From Labrys monachus (GTDB lineage Bacteria > Pseudomonadota > Alphaproteobacteria > Rhizobiales > Labraceae): a DNA stretch of 64,000 nucleotides. Positions 49,831 to 60,773 of the stretch are shown here, piece after piece (the first letter of the stretch is position 1; every line of letters begins with the position of its first letter). The notes under the pieces were generated by a model. The model saw only the letters and a program-made list of their open reading frames with translations. It ran no database searches and was not told where the DNA came from. Location of the stretch: the NCBI RefSeq assembly GCF_030814655.1, contig NZ_JAUSVK010000001.1, positions 3,851,001 to 3,915,000 of the forward strand. Reading direction: 5' to 3'. The position numbers were made by a program, and so were the translations under genes.

Positions 49831-51357
49831 CGGCTTGCTCGTCACGTCGTACACCACACGGTTGATCCCCTTCACCTCGTTGATGATGCGCGTCGCCGCT
49901 CGCCCCAGGAAGTTCATGTCGAAGGGGAAGAAGTCGGCCGTCATGCCGTCGACGGAGGTGACGGCGCGCAGGGCGCAGACGGCGTCGTAGGTGCGGCCGT
50001 CGCCCATGACGCCGACGGTGCGGACGGGGAGCAGCACGGCGAAGGCCTGCCAGATCTTGTCGTAGAGGCCGGCCTTGCGGATCTCGTCGAGATAGATGGT
50101 GTCGGCCTGGCGCAGCGTGTCGAGCTTGTCGCGGGTGACCTCGCCGGGGATGCGGATGGCGAGGCCCGGCCCCGGGAAGGGGTGGCGGCCGACGAAGGCT
50201 TCGGGCAGGCCGAGCTCGCGGCCGAGAGCGCGCACCTCGTCCTTGAACAATTCGCGCAGCGGCTCGACGAGCTGCATGTTCATGCGCGCGGGCAGCCCAC
50301 CGACATTGTGGTGCGACTTGATGGTGACGGAGGGGCCGCCGGAGAAGGAGACGCTCTCGATCACGTCCGGGTAGAGCGTGCCCTGGGCGAGGAACTGGGC
50401 GCCGCCGATCTTCTTCGCCTCGGCCTCGAACACGTCGATGAAGAGGCGGCCGATGGTCTTGCGCTTGGCCTCCGGATCGGAAACCCCGGCGAGCTCGCCG
50501 AGGAAAAGCTCGGATGCATCGACGTGCACCAGCGGAATATTGTAGTGGTTGCGGAAGAGCCCGACGACCTCGTCGGCCTCGCCGGCCCGCATCAGGCCGT
50601 GGTCGACGAAAACGCAGGTGAGCTGTTCGCCGATCGCCTCGTGGATCAGCACCGCCGCGACAGCCGAATCAACGCCGCCCGAAAGGCCGCAGATCACCTT
50701 GCCCGAGCCGACCTGGGCGCGGATCTTGCCGATCATCTCGCGACGATAGCCCGCCATCGTCCAGTCCGGCTCGACACCGGCGATCTTCTGCACGAAGTTC
50801 TTCAGCAGCTTGCCCCCGTCGGGCGTGTGCACCACTTCGGGATGGAACATGGTGGTGTAGAAATGCCTGGTCTCGTCGACGGCAATGGCGAAAGGCGCGT
50901 TCTCGGAGGTGCCGACCACTTCGAAACCGGGAGGCAGCCGCGTCACCCGGTCGCCATGGCTCATCCAGACGGGATAGCGCCCGCCGACCTCCCACACGCC
51001 CTCGAACAAGGGGCTCGCCTGCTTGATCTCGACATCGGCGCGGCCGAACTCGGCGGGATGTCCTCCCTCGACCGTGCCGCCGAGCTGGGTGGCGAGCGTC
51101 TGCTGGCCGTAGCAGATGGCGAGGATGGGAACCCCGGCCTCGAACACCGCTTCGGGCGCCCGCGGGCTGCCGGGCTCGGTCACCGAGGCAGGACCGCCGG
51201 AAAGGATCACGCCCTTCGGCTTCATCCGCTCGAACGCGGCGGCGGCCGACTGGAAGGGATGGATCTCGCAGTAGACGCCGACTTCGCGCACGCGGCGCGC
51301 GATCAGCTGGGTGACTTGCGAACCGAAATCGATGATCAGGATGCTGTTGGTGCTCAT
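49807..51357 (-). CDS. guaA: GMP synthase (glutamine-hydrolysing)
   Basis: A 516-residue two-domain enzyme making GMP from XMP. The N-terminal amidotransferase has [18 protein letters not shown], the nucleophile in [12 protein letters not shown] and the partner HPEV; the ATP-pyrophosphatase loop is [10 protein letters not shown]; the C-terminus is [11 protein letters not shown] 51357 gives the normal length; the frame continues upstream through repeat DNA. The 3' end hosts the ICE but the reading frame is intact, so function is kept. Confidence 0.97.
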   Translation of the reverse strand: MSTNSILIIDFGSQVTQLIARRVREVGVYCEIHPFQSAAAAFERMKPKGVILSGGPASVTEPGSPRAPEAVFEAGVPILAICYGQQTLATQLGGTVEGGHPAEFGRADVEIKQASPLFEGVWEVGGRYPVWMSHGDRVTRLPPGFEVVGTSENAPFAIAVDETRHFYTTMFHPEVVHTPDGGKLLKNFVQKIAGVEPDWTMAGYRREMIGKIRAQVGSGKVICGLSGGVDSAVAAVLIHEAIGEQLTCVFVDHGLMRAGEADEVVGLFRNHYNIPLVHVDASELFLGELAGVSDPEAKRKTIGRLFIDVFEAEAKKIGGAQFLAQGTLYPDVIESVSFSGGPSVTIKSHHNVGGLPARMNMQLVEPLRELFKDEVRALGRELGLPEAFVGRHPFPGPGLAIRIPGEVTRDKLDTLRQADTIYLDEIRKAGLYDKIWQAFAVLLPVRTVGVMGDGRTYDAVCALRAVTSVDGMTADFFPFDMNFLGRAATRIINEVKGINRVVYDVTSKPPGTIEWE

Positions 51358-51483
51358 GCGAGCGAGGTAATCGACGGCGGCGGGAGATGCAAACGAACGA
51401 GACCGCCATTCTTGCATGGCAGCAAGGAAAAAACGGACGGGCGCGGTATGTTGTGCGTTGGTGCACAGGCTGGGCGCTTGCCT

Positions 51484-51734
51484 GCCTCTCGCCGTCTGAC
51501 TTGCGCCCGGAGGTGCCGGACCGAGCCGCGTCGCTTCAGCGGGTGGCGTGGTGGTTCCAAGAGGCGGGCGGGACGCCCACGGTCCCAGGGGAATGGCGCC
51601 TTCCTGGGGAGCGCGGGCGTCTCGCCCGCCTCTCGCCGTCCGTCTTGCGCCCGGAGGTGCCGGACCGAGCCGCTTCGCTTCAGCGGGTGGCCGTGGTGGT
51701 TCCAAGAGGCGGGCGGGACGCCCGTGGTCCCCGG
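51484..51734. repeat. Two copies of a 107-bp GC-rich intergenic repeat
   Basis: 51484-51590 and 51628-51734 are direct copies (start GCCTCTCGCCGTC, end GGCGGGCGGGACGCCC) that differ at a few positions. Each contains a hairpin-forming GGGCG-GGA-CGCCC core. They fill the 381-bp gap before guaA. A short match (GGCGGGACGCCCGTG) lies near 56553, so this is probably a dispersed chromosomal family. Confidence 0.7.
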
Positions 51735-51738
51735 ACGA

Positions 51739-53064
51739 TCAGCGCCTTTGCAGGACGGCGACGAAGAAGCCGTCGGTGCCGGAGCGTTGCGGCGAGAGCT
51801 GCAGGCCGAGACCGCCGGCCGAGGCGAGCCGGCCGAAGCCGGAGAAGCCGGCACTCTTCGCAAGGCCGCCGAGCGGCATGGCGGTGAAATCATCGTGGTC
51901 GGCGAGGAAGGTGCGGACCGAGGCGTCGTTCTCGTCGGGCAGGACCGAACAGGTGACGAAGACGAGGCGGCCACCGGGCCGCACGGCCTGGGCGCCGGCC
52001 CTGAGGACCTGCGCCTGGTCCTTCTGGCGATCGGCAAGGCTCGAGGGACGCAGGCGCCATTTCGCGTCGGGGTTGCGGCGCCAGGTGCCTGAGCCGGAAC
52101 AGGGCGCGTCCACCAGCACCATGTCCATGCGGCCGGCGAGATCATCGATCGGCAGGGCGCCGCGCGGGGTGCGGACCTGAACGTTGCGCACCCCGGCCCG
52201 CTCCAGCCGTTCATGAATGGGGGCGAGGCGGCGCTTGTCGTTGTCGGTCGCGAAGATCTGGCCCTTATTGTCCATCGCCGCGGCGAATTCGAGCGTCTTG
52301 CCGCCGCCGCCGGCGCACAGGTCGAGCACCTGCTCGCCGGGACGGGCGGCAGCGATCAGGCCGGCGAGCTGCGAGCCCTCGTCCTGGATCTCGAACCAGC
52401 CCTTCCGGAAGGTCTCCTCGCTCTGCACCGACGGGCTGCGCCCCTCCGGGCCGAGCGGCACGCGGATGCCGAGCGGCGACAGCAGCGTCGGCACGGCGCC
52501 GAGCGGCTCCAGTTCGGCGAGCAGTTTCTCGCGCGTGGCCTTCAGCGTGTTGACGCGCAGGTCGACGGGCGCTCGTTCGGCGAGCGCCCTGCCTTCCTGC
52601 ACGGCGTCGGCGCCGAAGGCCGCCTCGAAGGAGGGCCAGAGCCAATGCGGCACGTCGGCCTGGATTTCGGGAGGCGCATCCTCCAGCCTGCGGCTGGCGA
52701 GGGCGCCCTGCTCGTCCGCGCTGAGCGCTTCGGGAGAGAACCGCTCGCCCGAGAGCAGGCCGGCCAGGGTCTGCGCCGTCTCGCCGCGCTGGAGGACCAG
52801 CATGCCGATCAGCGTGGCGCGCGGCGTATCGGCGCCCAGCAGCCAGCGCGCGGAGGCGCGCCGGCGCAGCGCGTCATAGACGAGGCCGGCCAGCGCCGCC
52901 CTGTCGCCCGAGCCGGCGAAGCGGTGCGAGAGCCCCCAGTCCTTGAGGACATCCGCCGCCGGCCTGCGGCGGGCTTCGATGTCGGCCAGAATCTCGATGG
53001 CGGCGGAAAGGCGGGAGGCTGGGGTCAAGCGGGGGTCCCGAGAGCGCGGACATCCTGTCCGCAT
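51739..53064 (-). CDS. rsmB: RsmB/NOP-family RNA cytosine-C5 methyltransferase
   Basis: A 441-residue SAM-dependent enzyme. The N-terminal NusB-like helical region is followed by VLDLCAGGGGKTLEFAA (SAM site), the DAPCSGSGTWRRNPD cysteine and the catalytic VTCSVLPDEND cysteine. It methylates a cytosine in rRNA, by family most likely 16S C967-type. The first 12 codons overlap a GCGGAC...GTCCGC repeat, so a TTG at 53028 may be the true start. Lies between guaB and guaA, an order seen in Hyphomicrobiales. Confidence 0.87.
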   Translation of the reverse strand: MRTGCPRSRDPRLTPASRLSAAIEILADIEARRRPAADVLKDWGLSHRFAGSGDRAALAGLVYDALRRRASARWLLGADTPRATLIGMLVLQRGETAQTLAGLLSGERFSPEALSADEQGALASRRLEDAPPEIQADVPHWLWPSFEAAFGADAVQEGRALAERAPVDLRVNTLKATREKLLAELEPLGAVPTLLSPLGIRVPLGPEGRSPSVQSEETFRKGWFEIQDEGSQLAGLIAAARPGEQVLDLCAGGGGKTLEFAAAMDNKGQIFATDNDKRRLAPIHERLERAGVRNVQVRTPRGALPIDDLAGRMDMVLVDAPCSGSGTWRRNPDAKWRLRPSSLADRQKDQAQVLRAGAQAVRPGGRLVFVTCSVLPDENDASVRTFLADHDDFTAMPLGGLAKSAGFSGFGRLASAGGLGLQLSPQRSGTDGFFVAVLQRR

Positions 53065-53114
53065 CGTGGAGGCGAGGTATATCGAAGAGAAGCGGGCGTG
53101 ACGCGCTCCCGGCC

Positions 53115-54620
<1,506 letters not shown>

Positions 54621-54757
54621 TCAAAGTATGAAAAGCGTATGCCGCCCCGTCCTCGAATGCACGGCACCCGAAGCGGCGCGAACTTGGTTGGCGCGATCGT
54701 TTAACATCTGGGCTTGACGAGTGGAAGACGCCAGCCCGTCTTTTTACGGCCGGTCAG

Positions 54758-55975
54758 CTATGCAGTTTTCTGCAGGGGCAGCACATTGTGCAGGGTCTGG
54801 TCGGCGCCATCCATGAATTTGCGGATGTTGCGCGCCGCCTGGCGGATGCGCTGCTCGTTCTCGACGAAAGCGATGCGGACGAAATCATCGCCATGTTCGC
54901 CGAAGCCGATGCCCGGAGCCACGGCGACGGAGGCCTTTTCGATCAGGAGCTTGGCGAATTCGACCGAGCCGAGATCGCGGAATTTCGGCGGAATCGGCGC
55001 CCAGGCGAACATCGAGGCGGGCGGCGTCGGCACGTCCCAGCCGGCCCGGCCGAAACTCTCCACCAGCGCATCGCGGCGCTTGCGGTAGGTCTCGCGCATC
55101 TCGACGATGCAGTCCTCCGGACCGTTCAGCGCCGCGGCGGCGGCAACCTGGATCGGCGTGAACGCCCCATAGTCTAGATAGGATTTCACGCGGGCGAGTG
55201 CTGCGCAGAGCCGTTCGTTGCCCACGGCGAATCCCATGCGCCAGCCCGCCATCGAGAAGGTCTTCGACAGCGTGGTGAATTCCACCGCCACCGCCATGGC
55301 GCCGGGCACCTGCAGCACAGACGGCGTCGGCTCCGAGCCGAAATAGATCTCCGAATAGGCCAGATCCGACAGGATGAAGAGGTCGTTCGCCTTGGCGAAG
55401 GCGACGAGATCCTGGTAGAAATCGAGCGTCGCCACGCAGGCGGTCGGGTTCGCCGGATAGGAGACGATGACGGCGATCGGCTTGGGGATCGAATGCTTGA
55501 CCGCCCGTTCCGCCTGGCGGAAGAAATCCTCGTTCGGCTCGGCCGGAACCGAGCGGATGACGCCGCCGGCCATCAGGAAGCCGAAGGCGTGGATCGGATA
55601 GGAGGGATTCGGACACAGGACGACGTCGCCCGGGGCGGTGATCGCCTGCGCCATGTTGGCGAAGCCTTCCTTCGAGCCGAGCGTAGCCACCACCTGCCGT
55701 TCCGGGTCCAGCTTCACGCCGAAGCGCCGGGCATAGTAGTTCGCCTGGGCGCGGCGCAGGCCGGGAATGCCCTTGGAGGCCGAATAGCGATTGGTGCGCG
55801 GCTTCTGCGCCGTCTCGATCAGCTTGTCGGTGATGAATTTCGGGGTCGGCAGGTCCGGATTGCCCATGCCGAGATCGATGATGTCGGCTCCCTGCCCGCG
55901 CGCGGCCGCCTTGACCCGGTTGACCTGCTCGAACACGTAAGGTGGCAGACGGCGGGTGGAATAGAAGTCGGACAT
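54758..55975 (-). CDS. PLP aminotransferase, AlaC / LL-diaminopimelate-aminotransferase type
   Basis: A 405-residue fold-type I aminotransferase. Blocks: DLGMGNPDLPTP, YSASKGIPGLRRAQANYY, PNPSYPIHAF, SYPANPTACVA, LSDLAYSEIYF and the PLP lysine in TTLSKTFSMAGWRMGFAVG. Annotated in relatives as LL-diaminopimelate or alanine aminotransferase; which substrate applies cannot be read here. Divergent from the small lipoprotein is not the case: both are minus-strand with a 100-bp gap. Confidence 0.9.
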   Translation of the reverse strand: MSDFYSTRRLPPYVFEQVNRVKAAARGQGADIIDLGMGNPDLPTPKFITDKLIETAQKPRTNRYSASKGIPGLRRAQANYYARRFGVKLDPERQVVATLGSKEGFANMAQAITAPGDVVLCPNPSYPIHAFGFLMAGGVIRSVPAEPNEDFFRQAERAVKHSIPKPIAVIVSYPANPTACVATLDFYQDLVAFAKANDLFILSDLAYSEIYFGSEPTPSVLQVPGAMAVAVEFTTLSKTFSMAGWRMGFAVGNERLCAALARVKSYLDYGAFTPIQVAAAAALNGPEDCIVEMRETYRKRRDALVESFGRAGWDVPTPPASMFAWAPIPPKFRDLGSVEFAKLLIEKASVAVAPGIGFGEHGDDFVRIAFVENEQRIRQAARNIRKFMDGADQTLHNVLPLQKTA

Positions 55976-56076
55976 GGCAAACCTTCGCGCGCGGCGATCA
56001 GGGCGGGGTGAAGCGGGAGCGTCTTCTAGAGCATTTCAGCCGATCATGGCAAAAGAATTGCCGGCCTGAGCCGAAT

Positions 56077-56424
56077 TCAATCTGCCGCCGGTACGGGCTT
56101 GTGCTTCCCGGCGGGGGCCTTTTTATGCTTCTTGCCAGCCGGCTTGGCAGGCGTTGCCTGCCGTCCCGGCGTGGCGAGAAGGCTGCTTTCCAGGGCCTTG
56201 CGCTGCTCCATGGAAAGAACGCGGTCGCTGCGGGCGGGCGGCGTGGTGCCGACGATCGGATAGACCTTGCTTCCGGCGGGGCGCGAGTCGACGATGAAGG
56301 GCTGGGGCTGGGGCAAAGGCCCGGAGGTGAGCCCGAAAGTGTGGGCCGTATCGCGGGACGTGGCCGCGCAACCGGCAAGGCCTGAACCGGCGACGACTGC
56401 GACGACGATGGAAAGGATCCGCAT
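56077..56424 (-). CDS. Small lipoprotein of unknown function
   Basis: A 115-residue exported protein with lipobox LAGC (VVAVVAGSGLAGCAAT), a central FIVDSRPAGSKVYPIVGTTPPARSDRVLSMEQRKALESSLLA and a lysine/proline-rich tail (KKHKKAPAGKHKPVP). The VxSRP...YP..G..P pattern recurs in Hyphomicrobiales lipoproteins. Likely outer-membrane or inner-membrane anchored. Divergent from phaC. Function unknown. Confidence 0.75.
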   Translation of the reverse strand: MRILSIVVAVVAGSGLAGCAATSRDTAHTFGLTSGPLPQPQPFIVDSRPAGSKVYPIVGTTPPARSDRVLSMEQRKALESSLLATPGRQATPAKPAGKKHKKAPAGKHKPVPAAD

Positions 56425-56623
56425 GGCTATCTCACATTCTTCGTGATCGGACTATATGCTGTCCCTATCAGGCGAACAGGGAAAATCCGAGCAATTCAAT
56501 GCATGGTTCACACCGAACGGAAAATTGCCTGGCGAGCGGCGGTCCGACAATTTGGCGGGACGCCCGTGCCACCGCCCTCCATGACCTCGTTCCGGCTCGA
56601 ACCACAGGTGGCGACAGGCCTCG

Positions 56624-58453
56624 ATGAAGAACGACAAGACATCCGGCGAAAAGCCGTTCACCGACGCCGCCTCCCCGTTCGGCCAGATCGACGTCGAGGC
56701 CCTGGCGCGAAACATGGGCCGCGCCGTCGAGGAAGGCGGCAAGGCGATGGCGGCCTATCTGCGTCCCCGCGAGGACGGCCGGGCCGGCAACGAACTGGCG
56801 GACAGCGTTTCCGACGCGGTGACGACGCTCGGACGCCTCGCCGAATACTGGCTCACCGATTCCCAGCGGGCCGTCGAGGCACAGGCGAACCTCGCCACCG
56901 GTTTCATGGCGCTGTGGGCTTCATCGCTGCAGCGGATGGCCGGCGAGAACACGCCTCCGGCGGCCGAGCCCGACCCGCGCGATGCCCGGTTCAGGGATCC
57001 CGAATGGAGCCGGAACCAGTATTTCGACCTTCTTAAGCAGGCCTATCTGATCACCACGCGCTGGGCGGAAAAGCTCGTCCGCGACGCGGACGGCCTCGAT
57101 CCGCATCTGCGCCACAAGGCCGATTTCTACGTCCGCCAGATCTCGGCTGCCCTCTCGCCCAGCAATTTCATCGCGACCAACCCCTCGCTGCTCCGCGACA
57201 CCCTGGCCGAGAACGGCGAGAACATCGTGCGCGGGCTGCATATGCTGAAGGAGGATATCGATGCCGGCGAAGGCGAGCTGAAGATCCGCCAGTCCGACAC
57301 CTCGACATTCGACGTCGGCGTCAACCTGGCGACCACGCCGGGCAAGGTGGTGTTCCGCAACGCCACGATGGAACTGCTGCAATATGCTCCCTCGACGCAG
57401 AACGTGCTCAAGCGCCCGATCCTGATCTGCCCGCCCTGGATCAACAAGTTCTACGTCCTCGACCTCACGCCGGAGAAGAGCTTCATCAAATGGTGCGTCG
57501 ACCAGGGATTGACGGTGTTCGTGATCTCCTGGGTCAATCCGGACGAGAAGCAGCGCCATAAGGGCTTCTTCGAATATATGAAGGAAGGTCCCCTCGCCGC
57601 CCTCGACGAGATCGGCAAGATCACGGGCGAGAAGGACGTCGCGGCCGTCGGCTATTGCGTCGGAGGCACCCTGCTCGCCGTCACGCTCGCCTGGATGGCC
57701 GCCCAGGGCGACACGCGCATCTCGTCGGCGACCTTCTTCGCCACGCAGGTCGATTTCGAGCAGGCGGGCGATCTGAAGGTGTTCGCCGACGAGGATCAGA
57801 TCCAGTCGATCGAACGGAAGATGGCCGAGCACGGCTATCTCGCGGGATCCAAGATGGCGGCGGCCTTCAACATGCTGCGCAGCCAGGAACTGATCTGGCC
57901 CTACCTCGTCAACAATTACGTCCGGGGCAAGCAGCCGACGCCGTTCGACCTGCTCTACTGGAACGCCGATTCCACGCGGATGCCGGAGAAGAACCATTCC
58001 TTCTACCTGCGCAACTGCTACCTGGAAAATCGCCTGAGCAAGGGCGAGATGGTGGTCGGCGGCGCGACGCTCGATCTGCGCAAGGTGACGATCCCCGTCT
58101 ACAACCTCGCCACGCGGGAAGACCATATCGCGCCGGCCACCTCCGTCTTCACCGGGGCGGGCGCCTTCGCCGGCCCGGTTCGCTACGTGCTGGCGGGATC
58201 GGGGCACATCGCCGGCGTCATCAACCCGCCGGCCCGCGGCAAATACCAGTATTGGCTCGGCGGCCCTCCCGCCGGCACCTATGCCGACTGGCTGGAAGTG
58301 GCCGTGGAGCATCCCGGGTCATGGTGGCCCGACTGGTTCGCCTGGCTCAAGGCGCAGGCGCCGGCTGAGATCCCCGCCGCCAGGCGTCGGCCGGGCGGGC
58401 GGCGCAAGCCCCTCGGCGATGCGCCGGGCAGCTATGTCAAGGTGAAGTCGTAG
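56624..58453 (+). CDS. phaC: Class I polyhydroxyalkanoate synthase
   Basis: A 609-residue polymerase that builds poly-3-hydroxybutyrate from hydroxyacyl-CoA. The lipase-like box GYCVGGT carries the catalytic cysteine; the conserved [24 protein letters not shown], and the late [15 protein letters not shown] with Asp and [12 protein letters not shown] with His complete the triad. Length is normal for class I. The N-terminal 90 residues are variable. Linked to the aminotransferase gene, an arrangement found in rhizobia. Confidence 0.96.
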   Translation: MKNDKTSGEKPFTDAASPFGQIDVEALARNMGRAVEEGGKAMAAYLRPREDGRAGNELADSVSDAVTTLGRLAEYWLTDSQRAVEAQANLATGFMALWASSLQRMAGENTPPAAEPDPRDARFRDPEWSRNQYFDLLKQAYLITTRWAEKLVRDADGLDPHLRHKADFYVRQISAALSPSNFIATNPSLLRDTLAENGENIVRGLHMLKEDIDAGEGELKIRQSDTSTFDVGVNLATTPGKVVFRNATMELLQYAPSTQNVLKRPILICPPWINKFYVLDLTPEKSFIKWCVDQGLTVFVISWVNPDEKQRHKGFFEYMKEGPLAALDEIGKITGEKDVAAVGYCVGGTLLAVTLAWMAAQGDTRISSATFFATQVDFEQAGDLKVFADEDQIQSIERKMAEHGYLAGSKMAAAFNMLRSQELIWPYLVNNYVRGKQPTPFDLLYWNADSTRMPEKNHSFYLRNCYLENRLSKGEMVVGGATLDLRKVTIPVYNLATREDHIAPATSVFTGAGAFAGPVRYVLAGSGHIAGVINPPARGKYQYWLGGPPAGTYADWLEVAVEHPGSWWPDWFAWLKAQAPAEIPAARRRPGGRRKPLGDAPGSYVKVKS

Positions 58454-58591
58454 GCGGGAGGCCGGCGCGAATCCGGCGCCGCCTGGCGGCTCCGGACGTC
58501 ACGCGGAGGCCTCGCCCGGCCCCCTGAAGCGCCTGGCCTGCGGCAGGGAAGGAACGAACGGGACGGCCCGAGCAGCGGCCCCCGAAACGCC

Positions 58592-59383
58592 TTACCCCAA
58601 CAGGGCGGCGACGGCCTCATAGGCGTTCGGGCCAGCCGCCGCGATGCGGTTGCCAGCCGTCAGCCCGTCATTCGCCAGGAAGTCGTTGGTCCGGCCGCCC
58701 GCCGCGCGAATGATGGCGATGGCGCCGAGGCAATCCCATGAATTGATATGGGATTCCACATAGCCCAGCAGCCGGCCGCAGGCGACATAGCACAGGCAGA
58801 GCGCGCCCGAGCCGTTGCGCTGATAGGTGCCGCCGGCATGGAGGAGGCGGCCCATCACGGCGAGGAGATCGTCGGGGGTGATGCGGTTGTTGTAGCCGAT
58901 GCTCACCACGCCGTCGGTGAGCCGCGCTCCCGCCTGCGGGTGGATGATCCTGCCGTTCAGCGTCGCGGGCGCCTGCAGGCCGCCGACGAAGAGTTCGTCT
59001 TCCTTCGGGCTGTAGACGAGGCCGAACTGGAGTTCGCCGTCGAAGAGGAAGGCGATGGAGACGCACCAGCAGGACTGGCCGCTCAGGAAGGGTTGCGTGC
59101 CGTCGATCGGGTCGACGACCCAGACGCCGCGGGCGCCCTGGAGGCCGGTGGCGCCCGTCTCCTCGCCGAAAAAGGCATCCTCCGGATAGGATTCGGCGAT
59201 ACGCCGGCTGATCAGGAGTTCCGTCTGCAGGTCCGCCTCGCTGACGAGATCCTGCAGGCCCTTGCTCTTCACCGTCAGCGTTTCGAGGCGGTTGAAATAG
59301 CCGAGGGCCAGCGCTCCCGCCTCCTTGACGATACCGTGAGCGAGGGAATAGCGCTGATAGATCGGATCGGTGCTCATCGGCAT
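58592..59383 (-). CDS. Inositol monophosphatase family protein
   Basis: A 263-residue phosphatase. Metal-binding motifs: DLVSEADLQTE, FFGEETG (EE pair), VVDPIDGTQPFLSG and the C-terminal SWDCLGAIAIIRAAGG (WD motif). The family hydrolyses inositol, histidinol or nucleotide phosphates; CysQ-like and histidinol-phosphatase roles are possible. Start at 59383 or 59377 (neither has a clear ribosome site). Confidence 0.92.
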   Translation of the reverse strand: MPMSTDPIYQRYSLAHGIVKEAGALALGYFNRLETLTVKSKGLQDLVSEADLQTELLISRRIAESYPEDAFFGEETGATGLQGARGVWVVDPIDGTQPFLSGQSCWCVSIAFLFDGELQFGLVYSPKEDELFVGGLQAPATLNGRIIHPQAGARLTDGVVSIGYNNRITPDDLLAVMGRLLHAGGTYQRNGSGALCLCYVACGRLLGYVESHINSWDCLGAIAIIRAAGGRTNDFLANDGLTAGNRIAAAGPNAYEAVAALLG

Positions 59384-59487
59384 GTCGTGGCTTTCGGAGG
59401 GAGGTCAATACAGCCGCGCGGCGCAGGCCCGCGCGGCGAAGACCATGACCGTGCGTCGTGACACGATCATGATCCGGCGCTCTGCGG

Positions 59488-60619
59488 TCAGTCGATGTCG
59501 TCCACCGCCTCGGGGCCGCCGCCATAGACGCGCTGCGCCAACGCCGCCTTCATGAAGTCGTCGAGATCGCCGTCCAGCACGTCGCCTGGCGTGCCCGATG
59601 TCAGGCCCGTGCGCGTGTCCTTCACCATCTGGTAGGGCTGGAGGACATAGGAACGGATCTGATGGCCCCAGCCGATGTCGCTCTTGCCGGCATGGGTGGC
59701 CATCGCCGCCTCCTCGCGCTTCTTCAGTTCCGCCTCGTAGAGCCGCGCCTTCAACATGGCCCAGGCCGTGGCCCGGTTCTTGTGCTGCGACCGGTCCTGC
59801 TGGCAGGCCACCACGATGCCGGAGGGCAGATGGGTGATGCGCACCGCCGAATCGGTCCGGTTCACATGCTGGCCGCCGGCGCCCGATGCCCGGTAGGTGT
59901 CGATGCGGCAATCCGATTCGTTGATCTCGATGTTGATGGAGTCGTCGATCACCGGATAGACCCACACGCTGGCGAAGGAGGTGTGCCGGCGCGCATTCGA
60001 ATCGAAGGGCGAGATCCGCACCAGGCGGTGCACGCCCGATTCGACCTTGGCCCAGCCATAGGCCTTTTCGCCCTTGATCTGGATCGTCGCCGATTTGATC
60101 CCCGCGGTCTCGCCGTCGGTGAAGTCGATGAGGTCGACCTTGTAGCGATGGCGCTCGGCCCAGCGCGTATACATGCGCAGGAGCATGTTGGCCCAGTCCT
60201 GGCTTTCCGTGCCGCCGGCGCCCGAATTGATTTCGATGAAGGTGTCGTTGCCGTCCGCCTCGCCGGAGAAGAGAGCCTCGACCTGGCGTTCCTGGGCCTC
60301 GGCCTTCAGCTTGACGAGGGCGGCCTGCGCCTCGTCGACGATGCCTTCATCCCCGTCCGCCTCGCCGAGTTCGGCGAGTTCGAGCGTTTCGGCCAGGTCC
60401 TTCTCGATCCGCACCAGCGAAGACAGCCGGTCGTCGAGATCGGTGCGCTCGCGCATCAGCTTCTGCGCACGTTCCGGCTCGTTCCAGAAATCGGGAAGTT
60501 CGGTCAGATGGTTGAGTTCCTGCAGACGGGCATAGGATGCATCCCAGTCAAAGATGCCTCCTCAGCAGTCCCGCAGACTGCTTGATGTCGTCCGCGAGGG
60601 ACAGAATTTCAGCGCGCAT
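59488..60619 (-). CDS. prfB: Peptide chain release factor 2 with programmed +1 frameshift
   Basis: The first 23 codons (60619-60551, [20 protein letters not shown]...) run into TGA at 60550-60548; shifting +1 at CTT TGA C continues as [14 protein letters not shown] to 59488, about 376 residues. An AGGAGG stimulator (complement of 60557-60562) lies just before the slip site. GGQ is in [13 protein letters not shown]2 reads UGA and UAA; low RF2 slows UGA termination and raises frameshifting, so it controls itself. Confidence 0.96.
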
Positions 60620-60773
60620 GATTGAATCGCTCGGATAAGACGGAAAGGGGGCGGACCATAGAGCATTTACCGGCGCCGTGTGAACTGCCCGCCCTCAAAA
60701 AAGGCCCGACGTCGCCATTGCCCGGAGGCAGACCACGCCCTTCATGTGGGGAGGGGCCGGCAGGAAGGTAAGG

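Noticed and set aside
50182-52092. Long plus-strand open frame antisense to guaA and rsmB
   Set aside because: Mirror of two conserved housekeeping genes, composition only.
56025-56040. TCTAGAGCATTTCAGC as a dispersed Hyphomicrobiales intergenic repeat
   Set aside because: The motif resembles a common repeat start but the rest of the unit is not evident here, so it was not listed as a feature.
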